A DNA stretch of 8,038 bases from Actinomycetes bacterium (GTDB lineage: Bacteria; Actinomycetota; Actinomycetes; Actinomycetales; Cellulomonadaceae). Location: the NCBI GenBank assembly GCA_023412515.1, contig JAEYNO010000280.1:1-8038 (forward strand). The letters are read 5' to 3'. How positions within the stretch are numbered: the first letter of the stretch is position 1; each line of letters begins with the position of its first letter. Of this stretch, positions 6,802 through 8,038 are shown piece by piece. The position numbers and the translations under genes are program-made. A model generated the notes under the pieces. It ran no database searches and was not told the DNA's origin. It saw only the letters and a list, made by a program, of their open reading frames with translations.

Positions 6802-6849
6802 GAGCGCGCGCGACGAGCGACCTGTGCGGTGGCGTCAGCCGGCGCGCTC
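6802..6849 (-). promoter_or_regulatory. Leader stem overlapping the leader ORF end
   Basis: In the minus-strand RNA, GAGCGCGC (6849-6842, within the Glu-Arg-Ala codons of the leader ORF) is perfectly complementary to GCGCGCUC (6809-6802), which abuts the terminator's 5' arm. A further U-G pair would use base 6801 of that arm. A ribosome reaching the leader stop codon would cover the 5' strand; one stalled at the early codons would leave it free. It is a candidate alternative or pause structure, but it competes with the terminator by only one base pair. Confidence 0.45.
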
Positions 6850-6876
6850 AGGAAGTACTACGAGGATCATCTGCAC
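6835..6876 (-). CDS. ilvB leader peptide (attenuation)
   Basis: A 13-codon ORF beginning GTG (6876), encoding (M)QMILVVLPERAG then TGA. An in-frame ATG at 6870 would give the 11-residue MILVVLPERAG. Five consecutive codons are ATC CTC GTA GTA CTT (Ile-Leu-Val-Val-Leu), exactly the end products of the downstream pathway. GTA and CTT look rare in the neighbouring genes, which would make translation sensitive to charged tRNA supply. No Shine-Dalgarno precedes it; instead TAGGGT lies 7 nt upstream of the GTG, so it is probably leaderless. The peptide itself is not expected to have a function. Scarce Ile, Leu or Val would stall the ribosome and let transcription continue into ilvBNC. Leader peptides of this kind are known for actinobacterial ilvBNC operons, for example Corynebacterium glutamicum. 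The call is made by eye from codons and context. Confidence 0.82.
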   Translation of the reverse strand: MQMILVVLPERAG

Positions 6877-6883
6877 GTCGGCG

Positions 6884-6912
6884 ACCCTACGCCTGTCGCG
6901 TGCGGGTGTCAC
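6884..6912 (-). promoter_or_regulatory. ilvB operon promoter
   Basis: On the minus strand, the -35 GTGACA (6912-6907, five of six to TTGACA) is followed by a 17-nt spacer and the -10 TAGGGT (6889-6884). The leader GTG begins 8 nt past the -10, consistent with transcription starting at or next to the start codon. This is the best-matched promoter in the window and is placed correctly for the leader peptide and attenuator. Confidence 0.75.
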
Positions 6913-6936
6913 ATCCCTCTCGCCTCGTCTCACATC
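6906..6936. repeat. Direct repeats GTSTCACATC at the ilvB promoter
   Basis: GTGTCACATC (6906-6915) and GTCTCACATC (6927-6936) share nine of ten bases and are exactly 21 bp apart, two helical turns. One copy overlaps the -35 box of the ilvB promoter and the other lies just upstream. This is the geometry of a two-site operator. No regulator can be named from the sequence. Confidence 0.45.
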
Positions 6937-7021
6937 GTGGTTCACGCGTCCATGCCGTGGAACGCCGGGGTGGCACGACGCGCGTCGGCGGGTCCCGCCC
7001 CGCTCGACCCGGTCCGCGCCC

Positions 7022-7027
7022 TAGCGT
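7022..7027 (+). promoter_or_regulatory. Candidate -10 box for the lipoprotein gene
   Basis: TAGCGT fits TAnnnT and would start transcription near 7034, leaving a 20-nt 5' UTR that carries the AGGGAGG ribosome-binding site (7042-7048, 5 nt before the ATG). No convincing -35 is visible at 16-18 nt. Confidence 0.4.
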
Positions 7028-7053
7028 GAGACGCACGCCACAGGGAGGCCACC

Positions 7054-7707
7054 ATGACCACCACGACCGCCCGCCGGGTGCTCGCCGCGGCGACCGCGCT
7101 CGGCCTGGGCGCCGCCCTCGCGGCGTGCGCCGACGACCCCGACCCGACGTCGACCCCCGCGACGCCCCCCGCGGCGACCCCCTCCGCCACGCGGTCCCCC
7201 GCCCCGTCCGCGTCGCCGGCACCGACCGACGTCACGGCGCCCGCCGCCGAGCCGACGGCCGGGCTCGACGGCTTCACGGCGCCCGGCACCGAGCTCACGT
7301 CCGAGGGCGACGCGTCGCTCTACGTGGTGACCGGCGTGCGCACGGGTGAGCACGAGGGGTACGACCGGGTCGTCTACCAGCTCGAGGGCGGCACCGGCAC
7401 GCCCGGCTACCGCGTGCGGTACGTCGAGCGCGCGGTCGAGGACCCGAGCGGTGCGGTCCGCGAGGTCGACGGCGACGCGATCCTCCAGGTCACCCTCCTG
7501 GGCACCACGTACCCGACCGAGGGCGGGCTGCAGGAGTTCTCGCAGGACCTGCGTCCGGACGGCGGCGACGTCGAGCACGTCGTGCGCCCCCTGACGTTCG
7601 AGGGGATGACCGACTCGTTCGTCGGCGTCGACGACGGACCTCGCGCCTTCCGGGTCCTCGTGCTCGCCGACCCCGTGCGCGTGGTCGTCGACGTCGAGGA
7701 CCGCTGA
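7054..7707 (+). CDS. AMIN-like domain lipoprotein
   Basis: A 217-residue predicted secreted lipoprotein, anchored to the outer face of the membrane. Residues 1-24 form a signal peptide (ARR, then an Ala/Leu core) ending in the lipobox LAAC with acylated Cys25. Residues 26-68 are a Pro/Thr/Ala/Ser-rich linker. The folded part, about 85-217, has the pattern of the AMIN-like domain found in many actinobacterial lipoproteins: YVVTGVRTGEHEGYDRVVYQL (90-110, conserved GYDRVVYQL), PGYRVRYV (117-124) and a closing FRVLVLADPVRVVVDV (199-214). AMIN domains in other proteins bind cell-wall or envelope polymers; the role of this stand-alone form is unknown. The ATG is supported by AGGGAGG 5 nt upstream. 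It diverges from ilvB and shares its control region, with no evident functional link. The domain call is from recall, not a search. Confidence 0.85.
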   Translation: MTTTTARRVLAAATALGLGAALAACADDPDPTSTPATPPAATPSATRSPAPSASPAPTDVTAPAAEPTAGLDGFTAPGTELTSEGDASLYVVTGVRTGEHEGYDRVVYQLEGGTGTPGYRVRYVERAVEDPSGAVREVDGDAILQVTLLGTTYPTEGGLQEFSQDLRPDGGDVEHVVRPLTFEGMTDSFVGVDDGPRAFRVLVLADPVRVVVDVEDR

Positions 7708-7713
7708 CGCCCG

Positions 7714-7933
7714 TCAGACGACGGCGCCCGACGTCCCCGACAGGCCCAGCACCACGACGCACAGCAGCGCGACGACCATCGCGAGCGTGAACGGCAACCG
7801 GCTGCGCCCGCCGCGCAGGCCGACGACGCCGGCGACCACCCCGGTCAGCACCGCCACCGCCCCGACCGTCGCGGCCGCACCCCGCGGTGGTCCCGGTGGC
7901 CCGAGCACGGCCACCACGACCGCCGCCGCGAGG
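7714..7933 (-). CDS. Small membrane protein, 5' end missing
   Basis: The C-terminal part of an unrecognised integral membrane protein, convergent with the lipoprotein gene (6 bp between the two stop codons). The readable product has about 72 residues and three hydrophobic stretches: LAAAVVVAVLG, then after PPGPPRG the segment AAATVGAVAVLTGVVAGVVGL, then after the basic RGGRSR the segment LPFTLAMVVALLCVVVLGLSG, ending near AVV. The positive loop suggests a multi-pass protein. A GTG at 7917 could be taken as a start, but it falls inside the first hydrophobic stretch, the frame stays open upstream, and no ribosome-binding site is apparent. The frame continues into the inverted repeat at 7934, which destroys the true N-terminus. 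The gene is therefore partial because of the contig end, not necessarily broken in the cell. No function can be given. Confidence 0.6.
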
Positions 7934-8038
7934 ACCGCGGGGTGCGGCCGCGACGGTCGGGGCGGTGGCGGTGCTGACCGGGGTGGTCGCCGGCGTCGTC
8001 GGCCTGCGCGGCGGGCGCAGCCGGTTGCCGTTCACGCT
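7784..8038. repeat. 105-bp perfect inverted repeat at the window end
   Basis: Bases 7934-8038 are the exact reverse complement of 7784-7888, with a 45-nt spacer (7889-7933), and the right arm runs to the last base of the window. The left arm lies inside the membrane-protein coding sequence, so the right arm is the same coding DNA in reverse. It most likely reflects a fold-back chimera at a contig end, not a natural element. ORFs read through the right arm should be ignored. Confidence 0.93.

Larger units (their letters stand above)
6691..7053. other. Divergent ilvB / lipoprotein intergenic region
   Basis: This 363-nt gap separates ilvB (minus) from the lipoprotein gene (plus). Toward ilvB it holds the promoter, leader ORF and terminator listed separately, then about 71 nt from the terminator to the ilvB start. 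Toward the lipoprotein it holds a -10-like box and a ribosome-binding site. A 14-nt sequence, TCGMGTGCGGGTGT, occurs at 6707-6720 and 6896-6909 with one mismatch, bracketing the leader. No further gene or RNA gene is visible. Confidence 0.7.

Noticed and set aside
2485..7029. Very long plus-strand open frame (1514 codons)
   Set aside because: It lies antisense to ilvB, ilvN, ilvC and the ASCH gene. Such frames arise from strong GC third-position bias, and the product is Arg/Asp/Val-rich without any recognisable domain.
7704..7717. Inverted repeat CTGACG-CC-CGTCAG spanning the two convergent stop codons
   Set aside because: A stem of at most 4-5 bp with a tiny loop and no U tract on either strand. 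It is too weak to call a bidirectional terminator.
7490..8035. 181-residue minus-strand frame beginning in the right arm of the inverted repeat
   Set aside because: Its start lies in the fold-back sequence and it runs antisense through the lipoprotein gene; the product is Arg/Gly-rich shadow sequence.
1..8038. tRNA or rRNA genes, CRISPR array, insertion sequence, prophage or defence genes
   Set aside because: No cloverleaf or rRNA-like sequence, regularly spaced repeats, transposase motifs or mobile-element boundaries were seen on either strand. The window is mainly a housekeeping biosynthetic cluster.

Overview
The window has very high G+C, with G/C-rich third codon positions, GTG starts, TAnnnT-type -10 boxes and leaderless-looking promoters. 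This points to an actinobacterium. A Cellulomonadaceae-like genome is a plausible guess, but it rests on impression and not on a search. Most of the window is a branched-chain amino acid (BCAA) biosynthesis cluster on the minus strand.

In transcription order (right to left) the minus strand carries: a promoter with an attenuator leader (about 6762-6912), ilvB (acetohydroxyacid synthase large subunit), ilvN (its ACT-domain regulatory subunit), ilvC (ketol-acid reductoisomerase), a 235-nt gap with a G/C homopolymer hairpin, a small ASCH-domain gene, leuB (3-isopropylmalate dehydrogenase) and ilvE (branched-chain aminotransferase). A second G/C homopolymer hairpin follows ilvE at the left edge. 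IlvBN and IlvC make the first two steps of the valine/isoleucine route, LeuB acts in the leucine branch, and IlvE does the final transamination of all three. The dehydratase IlvD, LeuA and LeuCD are not in this window.

The most informative non-coding element is upstream of ilvB. A GTGACA-N17-TAGGGT promoter sits 7 nt before a tiny ORF encoding (M)QMILVVLPERAG, with five consecutive Ile/Leu/Val codons including GTA GTA CTT. It is followed by an intrinsic terminator (8-bp GC stem, then five U) ahead of the ilvB ribosome-binding site. This is the layout of a ribosome-mediated transcription attenuator, apparently with a leaderless leader peptide. The anti-terminator pairing is not obvious.

Divergent from ilvB on the plus strand is a secreted lipoprotein with an AMIN-like domain (7054-7707). 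A convergent, 5'-truncated membrane protein gene follows on the minus strand. The last 105 bases of the window are a perfect reverse complement of 7784-7888 with a 45-nt spacer. This looks like a fold-back (chimeric) contig end, so sequence beyond about 7933 should not be trusted as native gene order.
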